This document shows, one piece after another, positions 7,459 to 15,464 of a stretch of DNA of 18,883 nucleotides (within the stretch, counting starts at the first letter, position 1; each line of letters opens with the position of its first letter). The stretch comes from DATCJA01 sp050742335 (GTDB taxonomy: Bacteria; Acidobacteriota; Vicinamibacteria; Vicinamibacterales; UBA2999): positions 1-18,883 of the forward strand of contig JBOGIR010000397.1 of the NCBI GenBank assembly GCA_050742335.1, written 5' to 3'. Position numbers and translations under genes: made by a program. The notes under the pieces were generated by a model. The model was not told the origin of the DNA. It made no database searches and saw nothing but the letters and a program-made list of their open reading frames with translations.

Positions 7459-8432
7459 CACTGATCCGCGCCACCGCTGCCGATCTTTCGCTCGCCAAGA
7501 AGGTGCTGCAAACGGAAGCGGCCGCCATCCTGGCGCTCGTGGATCGACTCGACGATCGATTCGATCGGGCGGTTCGGATGTTGCTCGACTGCCGTGGCAG
7601 AGTCATCGTCACCGGCATGGGCAAATCCGGGATTATCTCCCGCAAGGTCGCGGCAACCCTCGCCAGCACGGGGACGCCGGCCTTCTTCCTTCATCCGGCC
7701 GAGGCGGTCCACGGCGACCTCGGCGTGATTCAAGGCGACGATGTGGTGGTGGCGCTGTCGAACAGCGGCGAGACCGATGAGCTGCTGCGGCTCGTCGAGA
7801 CGATCAAGCGTCTCGGCGCGCGCCTCATCACGATCTGCGGCAATGCCGCCTCCTCGCTGGCCCAGGCGTCGGACGTCGCCCTCGACTGTCACGTGTCAGA
7901 AGAAGCGTGCCCGCTCAATCTCGTGCCGACGGCGAGTACAACCGCCGCGCTGGCGCTTGGCGACGCCCTCGCGATGACGCTGCTCGTGGCCAAGGGTTTC
8001 CGGGAAGAGGACTTCAGCAACCTGCACCCGGGCGGCAAGCTCGGCAAGCGTCTGATGCGCGTCGAGCAGGTCATGCTCACGGGCGAGAAAGTGCCGACCG
8101 TGGGGCCGGCGACACCGATGCGTGAGGTCGTCCAGGAGATCTCCGGCAAGGGACTGGGCATGACGTGCGTCGTCGAGCACGATCGGCTGGCCGGGGTCAT
8201 CACCGACGGCGATCTGCGCCGGCACATGAGCGCATCGATCAACCTCCTCGATCGCACGGCCGCCGACATCATGACGCGCGATCCGGTGACGATCGACCGC
8301 GGGGCGCTCGCAGTGGAAGTGCTCAACGTCTTCGAGCAACGCAAGATCACCTCTATCATCGTGCTCGATCGCAACAGGCGCGTCGAAGGTGTCGTGCACC
8401 TGCACGACCTGTGGCGGACGGAGATGTTCTGA
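7455..8432 (+). CDS. kdsD: Arabinose-5-phosphate isomerase (KdsD/KpsF/GutQ family)
   Basis: It interconverts ribulose 5-phosphate and arabinose 5-phosphate, the sugar substrate of KdsA. The 325-residue length is standard. The SIS domain (about residues 35-175) contains VTGMGKSGIISRKVAATLAS, AEAVHGDLG and ALSNSGETDEL. The linker has FSNLHPGGKLGKRL. Two CBS domains follow (about 205-325): VMLTGEKVPTV with GVITDGDLRRHM, then IMTRDPVTID with VEGVVHLHDLWR. The lysine, glutamate and histidines used by the family are visible in these motifs. AGAGGA lies five bases before ATG 7455. It overlaps kdsA by four bases upstream and lapB by CTGA downstream. kdsC, which often follows in Kdo clusters, is absent, so the Kdo-8-P phosphatase must be encoded elsewhere. 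Confidence 0.96.
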   Translation: MTLIRATAADLSLAKKVLQTEAAAILALVDRLDDRFDRAVRMLLDCRGRVIVTGMGKSGIISRKVAATLASTGTPAFFLHPAEAVHGDLGVIQGDDVVVALSNSGETDELLRLVETIKRLGARLITICGNAASSLAQASDVALDCHVSEEACPLNLVPTASTTAALALGDALAMTLLVAKGFREEDFSNLHPGGKLGKRLMRVEQVMLTGEKVPTVGPATPMREVVQEISGKGLGMTCVVEHDRLAGVITDGDLRRHMSASINLLDRTAADIMTRDPVTIDRGALAVEVLNVFEQRKITSIIVLDRNRRVEGVVHLHDLWRTEMF

Positions 8433-9655
8433 CCACCGAGCTCTACCTCCTCGCCGTGCTGTTTGCCCTGCTTCTCGGGCTCGCAGTGGGCAAGGCGTGG
8501 GAACGGTACAAGCTGCGTGACGGCCGCTGGATCGACCGCCGGCGTCTTCGCGAAACGCCTCACTACATGCTTGGCCTCAACTTCCTCGCCGACAACCAGG
8601 TGGACCAAGCGATCGAGGAGTTGACCCAGGCCACGAGCTTCGACACCGACGCCCTCGAGATTCAGATGATCCTGGGCAACCTGTACAGACAGAAAGGACA
8701 GGTTGGCCGCGCGATCAACATCCACCAGGGCCTGCTGCAGCGGCCTGACCTGACGACGCTCGAACACGCGTACGTACTGCTGTGTCTCGGCCTGGATTTC
8801 CGGCACGGCGGCTTCGTTGACCGTGCTCTGGAGGCGTTCCAGGAAGTGCTGCGACTCGACCCGCGCAACCGGTATGCGCTCGTGAATCTGCAGAAGCTCT
8901 ACGAAGACCAGCACCAGTGGGCCGAGGCGCTACGCGTGCGGGAGCAGGTCGTCAAGATCGACGCGGGGCGACGGCCTGACGATCAGCAGATCCTGGGCTT
9001 TCTCCGCAATGAAATGGGCGTCGAGCAGCAGCGCGCGGGGAGCACTGCCACGGCGACCCGGTCGTTCATCGACGCCATCGACCTCGACAGCCGAACCGTC
9101 CCCGCGTACGTCAACCTCGGCGACGCGCGCGAACGCGACGGCAATCTCACCGGCGCCGTGGACGCGTGGGAACAGCTCGTGAACGCCGTGCCGGAACAGG
9201 CCCACTTCGCCTTCGAGCGTCTGGAGCGTGCCTACGGGCGAATGGGCGCGCCCCATCGCTTTGTCGAGCTGTGCCGGCGGCTGATCGATCGAGATCCGCA
9301 GGGGTGGCGCGCGCGACTCGCGCTGTCGCGGCACCTGGCCGTAGCGGGCCAACACCGGCCAGCCTTCGATCAGTTGCTGGAAGCGTTGCCCCACCATCCG
9401 CATGGTCTCGCCATTCACCAGCAGATCTGGGAGGTCCTCGCCGCGCTCGCGTTCGACCAGGCCCTGATTCGCCGCTATGTCGAGCTGACACGCGAAGCGG
9501 TGTTCTATCTCGACCCGCACGTCTGCCGTCGCTGCCGCTACCGCAGCACGGAGCCGCTCTGGCAGTGCCCCCAATGCCACGAATGGAACACGTTTGTCGA
9601 GGAGCGGCTGGCGCCTGCCAAAGACGCCGCGGTGGCGGCGGACGCTGGGCAGTAG
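8429..9655 (+). CDS. lapB: LapB/YciM-type TPR protein with C-terminal rubredoxin-like metal site
   Basis: In E. coli, LapB is an inner-membrane protein that controls LPS synthesis by promoting FtsH degradation of LpxC. This 408-residue protein has the same plan: an N-terminal membrane helix (LYLLAVLFALLLGLAVG), TPR repeats from about residue 45 (HYMLGLNFLADNQVDQAIEE, ILGNLYRQKGQVGRAINIHQ, VDRALEAFQEVLRLDP), and a C-terminal CxxC-x10-CxxC site (Cys366, 369, 380, 383; LWQCPQCHEWNTF). The best start is CTG 8429: it overlaps the kdsD stop as CTGA and has GGAG five bases upstream. GTG 8456 would cut into the membrane helix. No in-frame ATG, GTG or TTG fits better. Its position behind kdsA-kdsD supports an LPS role. 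The stop codon lies in the first unit of a heptamer repeat. Confidence 0.93.
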   Translation: MTTELYLLAVLFALLLGLAVGKAWERYKLRDGRWIDRRRLRETPHYMLGLNFLADNQVDQAIEELTQATSFDTDALEIQMILGNLYRQKGQVGRAINIHQGLLQRPDLTTLEHAYVLLCLGLDFRHGGFVDRALEAFQEVLRLDPRNRYALVNLQKLYEDQHQWAEALRVREQVVKIDAGRRPDDQQILGFLRNEMGVEQQRAGSTATATRSFIDAIDLDSRTVPAYVNLGDARERDGNLTGAVDAWEQLVNAVPEQAHFAFERLERAYGRMGAPHRFVELCRRLIDRDPQGWRARLALSRHLAVAGQHRPAFDQLLEALPHHPHGLAIHQQIWEVLAALAFDQALIRRYVELTREAVFYLDPHVCRRCRYRSTEPLWQCPQCHEWNTFVEERLAPAKDAAVAADAGQ

Positions 9656-9702
9656 GCAGTAGGCAGTAGGCAGTAGCTTACCGGCTACCAGCTACCAGCT
9701 AG
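9651..9702. repeat. Heptamer arrays AGTAGGC and CTACCAG between convergent lapB and coaE
   Basis: Bases 9651-9676 hold three full AGTAGGC units plus AGTAG, the reverse complement of the CTACTGC array at 6494-6577. Bases 9685-9698 hold two CTACCAG units and a degenerate third. lapB ends on a TAG within the first array, and coaE (minus strand) ends on a TAG within the second. Confidence 0.9.
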
Positions 9703-10302
9703 CGCTCCCAGCACCTCCCTGACCTGTTGCTCCGTCTCTGCAAACGGGCCGTCCGTTCGAATGACGTAGTTGGCGCGCCGCACCTTGTCCTCGATTGGCA
9801 GCTGTGCGCCGACGCGCTGCCGCGCCTCGGCTTCGGATAGCCGGTCGCGCGTCATGACCCGCCCGATTTGCGTCGCGGGATCGCACGCGACAACGATCAC
9901 CACGTCGAAATCGCGATCTCGCTCAACCTCGTAGAGCAGCGGGATGTCGGCGATGGCGTACGGGTGCCGGATGGGATCCAGCGATGCAAACCACAGGTCG
10001 GTGGCACGGCGGACTTCCGGGTGGATGATCCCTTCGAGCGCCTTGCGGGCATCGGGGTCGGCAAACACGACCTTGCCGATCTTCTGCCGATCGAGGGCGC
10101 CGCTCGCGTCGAGCACGCCGCGCCCAAACCGATCGACGACCGCGGCCAGACCGGCCGTTCCGGGCGCCACCGCGTCCCTCGCGAGGAGATCGGAGTCGAT
10201 CGTTGGAACTCCCAGCTCCTCGAAGCGCGCGCGAACGTGACTCTTGCCTGTCGCGATGCCGCCCGTGAGAGCAACGCGGCGCACGCGCCCGGTCCCCGCC
10301 AC
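9685..10302 (-). CDS. coaE: Dephospho-CoA kinase
   Basis: It phosphorylates the ribose of dephospho-CoA with ATP, the last step in CoA synthesis. From GTG 10302 it has 205 residues, typical for the family. Seen: the P-loop VALTGGIATGKS (residues 10-21), IDSDLLARDAV (the DxD region), LDRQKIGKVVFADPDARKALEGIIHPEV, AIADIPLLYE, VVACDPATQIGRVMTRDRLSEAEARQR and a C-terminal NYVIRTDGP. GTG 10302 begins one base after the folD stop, so the two are probably one transcript; GTG 10284 (directly before RRVALTGG) is the alternative. The last residues and the stop codon lie in a CTACCAG repeat, so the C-terminus LAGSW is partly repeat-encoded. Confidence 0.95.
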   Translation of the reverse strand: MAGTGRVRRVALTGGIATGKSHVRARFEELGVPTIDSDLLARDAVAPGTAGLAAVVDRFGRGVLDASGALDRQKIGKVVFADPDARKALEGIIHPEVRRATDLWFASLDPIRHPYAIADIPLLYEVERDRDFDVVIVVACDPATQIGRVMTRDRLSEAEARQRVGAQLPIEDKVRRANYVIRTDGPFAETEQQVREVLGALAGSW

Positions 10303-10303
10303 G

Positions 10304-11260
<957 letters not shown>

Positions 11261-11268
11261 GCGCTCTC

Positions 11269-11274
11269 ATTCTA
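11269..11274 (-). promoter_or_regulatory. -10-like TAGAAT for folD, eight bases before its ATG
   Basis: TAGAAT on the minus strand is followed by GAGAGCGC and ATG 11260. The likely transcription start is within one or two bases of the ATG, so the GAGAG could not serve as a ribosome binding site if this box is used. A leaderless or near-leaderless mRNA is inferred. Confidence 0.5.
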
Positions 11275-11320
11275 ATCCCGGCGATCCCGTGCATCGAGGC
11301 TCCAGCGTGTGTTCAAAACT

Positions 11321-11410
11321 ACGAAGATCACGAAGGGCACGAAGGGCACGAAGGGCACGAAACCAATCAAATGGTGTTGTGACCTTCGCGATCTTCGTGG
11401 CCTTCGTGGT
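11321..11410. repeat. Nonamer repeats CACGAAGGG in two inverted arms between divergent folD and permease
   Basis: Left arm 11321-11361 has repeated CACGAAGGG units with nine-base period; right arm 11383-11410 is the same kind of unit in reverse (CCTTCGCGA, TCTTCGTGG, CCTTCGTGG). The arms can pair imperfectly around a ~20-base AT-richer centre. The element lies between the two divergent promoter-like boxes at 11274 and 11432. Confidence 0.85.
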
Positions 11411-11431
11411 TACGTTGGTCCAGAGTGCGTC

Positions 11432-11437
11432 TAGAAT
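11432..11437 (+). promoter_or_regulatory. -10-like TAGAAT for APC permease, seven bases before its ATG
   Basis: TAGAAT is followed by GGGCCGC and then ATG 11445. No ribosome binding site is present. The expected transcription start is at or one base before the ATG. An in-frame ATG at 11436 overlaps the box and would not be on the message. Confidence 0.5.
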
Positions 11438-11444
11438 GGGCCGC

Positions 11445-12932
11445 ATGATTTCACCGCGTGCGACCGCTACCACCGTCACCCTCGACACCGAGTTCAAGCG
11501 CGGACTCGGGCTGTTCGACTCCACGATGGTCGTAGCCGGCTCGATGATTGGCTCCGGGATCTACATCGTGTCCGCTGGAATGGCGCGGCAACTCGGGAGC
11601 CCCGGTTGGCTGCTCGTCGCCTGGGTGGTGACCGGTGTGCTGACGATTACCGCCGCGCTCGCGTATGGTGAGCTGGCCGCGATGATGCCGCGGGCGGGAG
11701 GGCAGTACGTCTATCTGCGCGAGGCGTACTCCCCGCTCTGGGGCTTCCTGTACGGCTGGACGCTGTTCATGGTGATCCAGACCGGCACCATAGCCGCCGT
11801 GTCCGTCGCCTTTGCCCGCTTTGCCGGCATCCTCGTGCCGTGGATCGCCGAGGATCGCTATCTCATTCCGCCGCTCCACGTCTCGACCGGCTACGCGATC
11901 TCGCTGTCGACGGCGCAGCTGCTGGGCGTGGCGCTCATTGCGCTTCTCACCTGGACGAACACCCGCGGCCTCGATTACGGCAAGGTGATTCAGAACGTCT
12001 TCACCACGACGAAGACCGGCGTCCTCGTGGCACTGATCCTCGCGGCCGTGCTGGTCGGCCAGAGCCCTGAGGCGGTGGCGGAGAACTTCGGGAACTTCTG
12101 GCAGCCGCGCGGGTTCGAGCCGATCGCCGACGGTGTGTCCGCAGCCACCGCCTTCGGCGTGTTCGTCGCCCTGTGCGTGTCGCAGACGGGGTCGCTCTTC
12201 TCGGCCGACGCCTGGAACAACATCACCTTCACGGCCGGTGAAGTGAAGAACCCGCACCGCAACGTCCCGCTCTCGCTGGCATTCGGCACGGTGATCGTCA
12301 TTTCTCTGTACCTGCTGGCCAACGTGGCGTATCTGGTGACGCTTCCCCTGAGCGCCATCCAGCACGCGCCGTCGGACCGCGTGGCGACCCTGAGTCTCGA
12401 AGCCATCTTTCCTGGCGCCGCCGTCATGCTGATGGCCGTCGCGATCATGATCTCCACGTTCGGCTGCAACAACGGGCTGATTCTGGCGGGCGCGCGCGCG
12501 TACTACGCGATGGCGCGTGACAGGCTGTTCTTCTCCAGGGCTGGACGTCTGAACAAGGCGCAGGTTCCCTCGTGGGGCCTGGGGCTGCAGGGCATCTGGT
12601 CGGCCTTCCTCGTCCTGCCGCGGACCTACAATCCGTCCACGCAGCAGTACGGCAATCTGTACGGCAATCTGCTCGACTATGTGGTGTCGGCGGCGCTGCT
12701 CTTCTACATCCTGACGATCGCCGGCGTGTTCCGGCTCCGCGCCACGCGACCGGATACGCCGCGACCGTATCGTGCCTTCGGCTACCCGGTGCTTCCGGCC
12801 CTCTACATCGTCGGCGCCGCCGCGATTCTGATCGTGCTGCTCGCCTACCGCCCGGCGACGACCTGGCCGGGCTTCCTCATCGTGCTGCTGGGGCTCCCTG
12901 TCTTCGTCTGGCTGCGACGGAAGACTTCATGA
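11445..12932 (+). CDS. APC-superfamily amino acid permease
   Basis: This 495-residue inner-membrane transporter has about 12 hydrophobic helices. The first helix shows the family signature GSMIGSGIYIVSAGMA, followed by AYGELAAMMPRAGGQYVYLREAYSPLWGFLYGW, as in LAT-like and related permeases. Helix 6/loop shows FSADAWNNITFTAGEVKNPHRNVPLSLAFG, and the C-terminal part has RPYRAFGYPVLPALYIVGA. It probably moves an amino acid by proton or sodium coupling or by exchange; the substrate cannot be read from the sequence. I chose ATG 11445 because it follows a -10-like TAGAAT by seven bases. It is divergent from folD and convergent with the CAT-like permease, so the two permeases are separately controlled. 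Confidence 0.9.
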   Translation: MISPRATATTVTLDTEFKRGLGLFDSTMVVAGSMIGSGIYIVSAGMARQLGSPGWLLVAWVVTGVLTITAALAYGELAAMMPRAGGQYVYLREAYSPLWGFLYGWTLFMVIQTGTIAAVSVAFARFAGILVPWIAEDRYLIPPLHVSTGYAISLSTAQLLGVALIALLTWTNTRGLDYGKVIQNVFTTTKTGVLVALILAAVLVGQSPEAVAENFGNFWQPRGFEPIADGVSAATAFGVFVALCVSQTGSLFSADAWNNITFTAGEVKNPHRNVPLSLAFGTVIVISLYLLANVAYLVTLPLSAIQHAPSDRVATLSLEAIFPGAAVMLMAVAIMISTFGCNNGLILAGARAYYAMARDRLFFSRAGRLNKAQVPSWGLGLQGIWSAFLVLPRTYNPSTQQYGNLYGNLLDYVVSAALLFYILTIAGVFRLRATRPDTPRPYRAFGYPVLPALYIVGAAAILIVLLAYRPATTWPGFLIVLLGLPVFVWLRRKTS

Positions 12933-12938
12933 CGTTCG

Positions 12939-13023
12939 ACGGGCCACAGAGTCACAGAGCCACAGAGATCACAGAGATCAACAAATAGGCCTTCCTCCGT
13001 GCCTCCGTGTCTCCGTGGCCCGT
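12939..13023. repeat. Nonamer repeat inverted pair between convergent permease genes (possible bidirectional terminator)
   Basis: The left arm from ACGGGCCACAGAG (12939-12976) and the right arm ending CTCCGTGGCCCGT (12991-13023) are near-complementary. They share a nine-base period, with one base per unit systematically different (CACAGAG versus CACGGAG). A strong GGGCCAC/GTGGCCC base closes the stem. It fills the gap between two converging genes and could fold in either transcript; there is no clear U-tract, so terminator function is inference. Confidence 0.75.
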
Positions 13024-13027
13024 GCCG

Positions 13028-14740
13028 TCAAATCGTCGTCTTCGACCGCCTCGTGGCGCGGGCGATCAGGAAGCCAACCACCGTGACGGCGGCCCCGATC
13101 ATCACGATGTTGAGTCCAAATCGATCCGCAATCTCCGGTGTGACGCGGATGCCGACACGGCTCGTCAGCGCGTCGAGCTCGCTCCACCGTGCGAGCGTTT
13201 CGTTCGTCACGTTCCACTCGGTGAGCAGGGCGAGAAACGTGATGGCGGCGCCGTTGAAGAGCAGGAGATAACCGGCAATCTTCAGTGTGTTCCCCAGCGA
13301 TTCGCCCCCCGTGCGTCCGGCGGCCTCGCCGGGATCGGCCAGCGGACTGTGCGTGCGGCCGTAGAACCAGTAGATCAACATGCCGACGTCGAGCCACACG
13401 AGCAGCCGGACCCACGTCATCACCGACAGGCTGACCATCAGGTACAGGCACGAGAGCACTCCGAGCACCGGAATGACGGATCCACCTGGCACCTTGAACG
13501 GGCGGTGCGCATCCGGCCGCGTCGTCCGCAGGACGATGATCGCCATGCAGACGACGACGAACGCGAACAGCGTGCCGATGCTCGTCATTTCGCCCACGAC
13601 CTGAATAGGGATGAGTCCCGCGAAGATGGCGACAACGACGCAGGTGATGATCGTCGTGATGTACGGGGTCCGGAAGCGCGGGTGCACCTTGCTCACGCCC
13701 TGGGGCAGAAGGCCGTCGCGGCTCATGGAGAAAAAGATGCGCGGCTGACTCATCAACATCACGAGCAGCACGCTCGTGATGCCCGCGACCGCGCCGGCCG
13801 AGACCAGGCCGGCCGCCCAGTCCTGGTTGATGACCGACAGCGCATACGCCACCGGCGCGTTGAGAAATTGCGCGTCCGCGCGGTACTCGACCACGGGAAT
13901 GATTCCGGTCAACACCGCGGCAACCGCCACGTAGAGAATCGTGCAGACGACCAGCGAAGCGATGATGCCGATCGGCAGATCGCGCCGCGGGTTCTTTGCT
14001 TCCTCAGCCGTGGTCGATACAGCGTCGAACCCGATGTAGGCAAAGAAGACGACCGCCGCGCCGGTCATGACACCCGACCACGCATACGGCATGAACGGCG
14101 TCCAGTTGGCCGGCTCGACATACCAGACGCCCGCGGCGAGGAAGAACAGCACCGCGACGATCTTGATGGTGACCATCGCCGCATTGAAGCGGGCGCTCTC
14201 CCGGATGCCGACCACGAGCAGCATCATGATCAGCAGGACGATGATCATGGCCGGCAGGTTGATGACCGCGCCGGGCGCCGCCGCCGGCGCCGCACTCATC
14301 CACGCCGGAAGCTGCACACCAAAGCCGGCCAGGATGCGCTGGAAGTAGCCGCTCCATCCGATGGCCACCGTCATCGACCCGACCGCGTACTCGAGGATCA
14401 GGTCCCATCCGATCATCCACGCGAAGATCTCGCCCAGCGTCGCGTACGCATAGGTGTAGGCGCTCCCGGCGATCGGGATCATGGCGGCGAACTCCGCGTA
14501 ACACAGCGCCGCAAACGCGCACGCGAGGCCGGCGGCCGCGTACGAGAGCACGATGGCCGGGCCGGCCTGGTTGGCCGCGGCCGTGCCAGTCAGTACGAAG
14601 ATGCCCGTGCCGATGATCGCGCCGATCCCGAGCAGTGTCAGGTCCCAGGCGGTGAGGCTGCGGTGGAGCGCCTTGCCGCCGGCTTCAACGTCGCTGACCA
14701 ACTGCTCGATCGATTTGGTCTTCAGTAGATTGGAATCCAT
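13028..14740 (-). CDS. CAT-like APC amino acid transporter with extra C-terminal membrane segments
   Basis: This 570-residue protein resembles bacterial cationic-amino-acid-transporter-like permeases (YfnA type). N-terminal KTKSIEQLVSDVE is typical for that group. It is followed by LTLLGIGAIIGTGIFVLTGTAA (helix 1), YAEFAAMIPIAGSAYTYAYATLGEIFAWMIGWDLILEY, FFAYIGFDAVSTTAEEAKNPRRDLPIGI and SQPRIFFSMSRDGLLP. About 12 core helices are followed by a loop (ADPGEAAGRTGGESL) and two more hydrophobic segments. ATG 14740 is chosen because GGAG lies five bases upstream and a TATAAT box lies 22 bases before it; longer frames run into the toxin gene. Its -10-like box overlaps the stop codon of the vapC gene just upstream. 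The substrate is not determinable. Confidence 0.9.
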   Translation of the reverse strand: MDSNLLKTKSIEQLVSDVEAGGKALHRSLTAWDLTLLGIGAIIGTGIFVLTGTAAANQAGPAIVLSYAAAGLACAFAALCYAEFAAMIPIAGSAYTYAYATLGEIFAWMIGWDLILEYAVGSMTVAIGWSGYFQRILAGFGVQLPAWMSAAPAAAPGAVINLPAMIIVLLIMMLLVVGIRESARFNAAMVTIKIVAVLFFLAAGVWYVEPANWTPFMPYAWSGVMTGAAVVFFAYIGFDAVSTTAEEAKNPRRDLPIGIIASLVVCTILYVAVAAVLTGIIPVVEYRADAQFLNAPVAYALSVINQDWAAGLVSAGAVAGITSVLLVMLMSQPRIFFSMSRDGLLPQGVSKVHPRFRTPYITTIITCVVVAIFAGLIPIQVVGEMTSIGTLFAFVVVCMAIIVLRTTRPDAHRPFKVPGGSVIPVLGVLSCLYLMVSLSVMTWVRLLVWLDVGMLIYWFYGRTHSPLADPGEAAGRTGGESLGNTLKIAGYLLLFNGAAITFLALLTEWNVTNETLARWSELDALTSRVGIRVTPEIADRFGLNIVMIGAAVTVVGFLIARATRRSKTTI

Positions 14741-14762
14741 GCACGCTCCGGAATGTGGCGCG

Positions 14763-14768
14763 ATTATA
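14763..14768 (-). promoter_or_regulatory. Consensus -10 TATAAT for CAT-like transporter, overlapping the vapC stop
   Basis: On the minus strand, the vapC stop TAA (14766-14764) lies inside TATAAT. The box ends 22 bases before ATG 14740, giving a short leader with GGAG. No good -35 is visible. The transporter is therefore probably transcribed on its own as well as by read-through from vapBC. Confidence 0.55.
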
Positions 14769-15198
14769 TCCGTGGACGTGCGCCCGTGCCGGACACCGGA
14801 ATCACACGAGCGCCTTCGAGCGCCAGGTCGCGATCGGTGCCCCACACCTCGCGAATTCCGCGGGCCTGCAGGAAGACCAGGCTCGAGGCGTCCACGTATG
14901 TCAGCTTGTGTCCGCGCAATTCGTCCAGCTTGCGGCACGCGAGGCGATGATGAGCCCGGTCGAGGGGCAGAAGCTGAAGCCGCGGCAGGTCGCCAAGGAG
15001 GGCTCGAAAGGTCCGCGCCGCGTCTTCGTTCAGCCGGTGCAGAAACCAGCCGTAGGTCTCGGACACAACGGCGAGGGAGCAGTACCAGCGCCGCGGAGGA
15101 TCGGCGAACAGGCGCACAGCGGCCGCATGATAATGGTCGGACCGGTCGAGGAACGCGATAAAGATTCCGGTGTCGAGAAACACCGGGCCGGCTCTCAT
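14764..15198 (-). CDS. vapC: PIN-domain ribonuclease toxin (VapC family)
   Basis: This 144-residue protein matches the size and layout of VapC toxins, which cut specific RNAs using Mg2+ held by acidic residues. Visible candidates are Asp9 (VFLDTGIFIAFLD), Glu47 (VVSETYGWFL), Asp103 (LTYVDASSLVF) and Asp122/124 (WGTDRDLALEGARVIP), in the order and spacing of PIN domains. ATG 15198 overlaps the antitoxin stop as ATGA, so translation is coupled and the antitoxin is made first. An in-frame start at 15285 would lie far inside vapB and is unlikely. The stop TAA forms part of a -10-like box for the next gene. RNA target unknown. Confidence 0.88.
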   Translation of the reverse strand: MRAGPVFLDTGIFIAFLDRSDHYHAAAVRLFADPPRRWYCSLAVVSETYGWFLHRLNEDAARTFRALLGDLPRLQLLPLDRAHHRLACRKLDELRGHKLTYVDASSLVFLQARGIREVWGTDRDLALEGARVIPVSGTGARPRI

Positions 15199-15428
15199 GG
15201 ACGCCCGCGGCCGTACACGACCTGGTCCACGCTCACGCTCGCCTGCGGATCGCCCGAGGCGATGGCGCCGGCATGCCGCATCCACGGGCGCTCCGATGCC
15301 TGGCGTTCGGCGAGCGAGGTCGCAACCGCGCGCCGCAGGAACTCGGCGAGTGAGACCCCCTGCCGCGACGCCTCTGCTTTCGCGTCGGCGTAGGCACGTT
15401 CATCGAGGGAAATCTGCGTCCGGATCAT
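15195..15428 (-). CDS. vapB: Ribbon-helix-helix antitoxin (VapB-like)
   Basis: This 77-residue protein begins MIRTQISLDERAYADAKAEA, a strand followed by two helices (RQGVSLAEFLRRAVATSLAER), as in MetJ/Arc/CopG ribbon-helix-helix antitoxins. The N-terminal half should dimerise and bind DNA; the C-terminal half (from about residue 45) should wrap the VapC active site. AGGTGA lies six bases before ATG 15428, a strong ribosome site. A GTTATCA/TGATAAC inverted repeat lies directly upstream and is a good candidate for its own operator. Because it overlaps the toxin by four bases, the pair forms one operon. Confidence 0.87.
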   Translation of the reverse strand: MIRTQISLDERAYADAKAEASRQGVSLAEFLRRAVATSLAERQASERPWMRHAGAIASGDPQASVSVDQVVYGRGRP

Positions 15429-15430
15429 CT

Positions 15431-15458
15431 GTTATCACCTGGTGTTGATGATGATAAC
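15431..15458 (-). promoter_or_regulatory. Candidate vapBC operator, GTTATCA/TGATAAC inverted repeat
   Basis: Arms 15431-15437 (GTTATCA) and 15452-15458 (TGATAAC) are perfect inverted repeats 14 bases apart, with a smaller palindrome CACCTGGTG (15436-15444) inside. They lie between the antitoxin start and the repeat region. Ribbon-helix-helix antitoxins usually repress their own operon at such sites. The arm nearest the gene abuts the ribosome binding site. Confidence 0.55.
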
Positions 15459-15464
15459 ACGCGA

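Noticed and set aside
8165..8428. Upstream extension of the lapB frame into kdsD
   Set aside because: This part is the shadow of the second half of kdsD; LapB homology and the membrane helix begin at about 8429.
13007..14728. Long open frame of 573 codons on the plus strand
   Set aside because: It is antisense to the CAT-like transporter. Its product is rich in His, Arg, Asp and Gln with no domain sense, as expected for the shadow of a high-GC membrane protein gene.
14741..14938. N-terminal extension of the CAT-like transporter to 14938
   Set aside because: It would overlap most of the end of vapC and add 66 arginine-rich residues before a typical family N-terminus; ATG 14740 has GGAG and a -10-like box.
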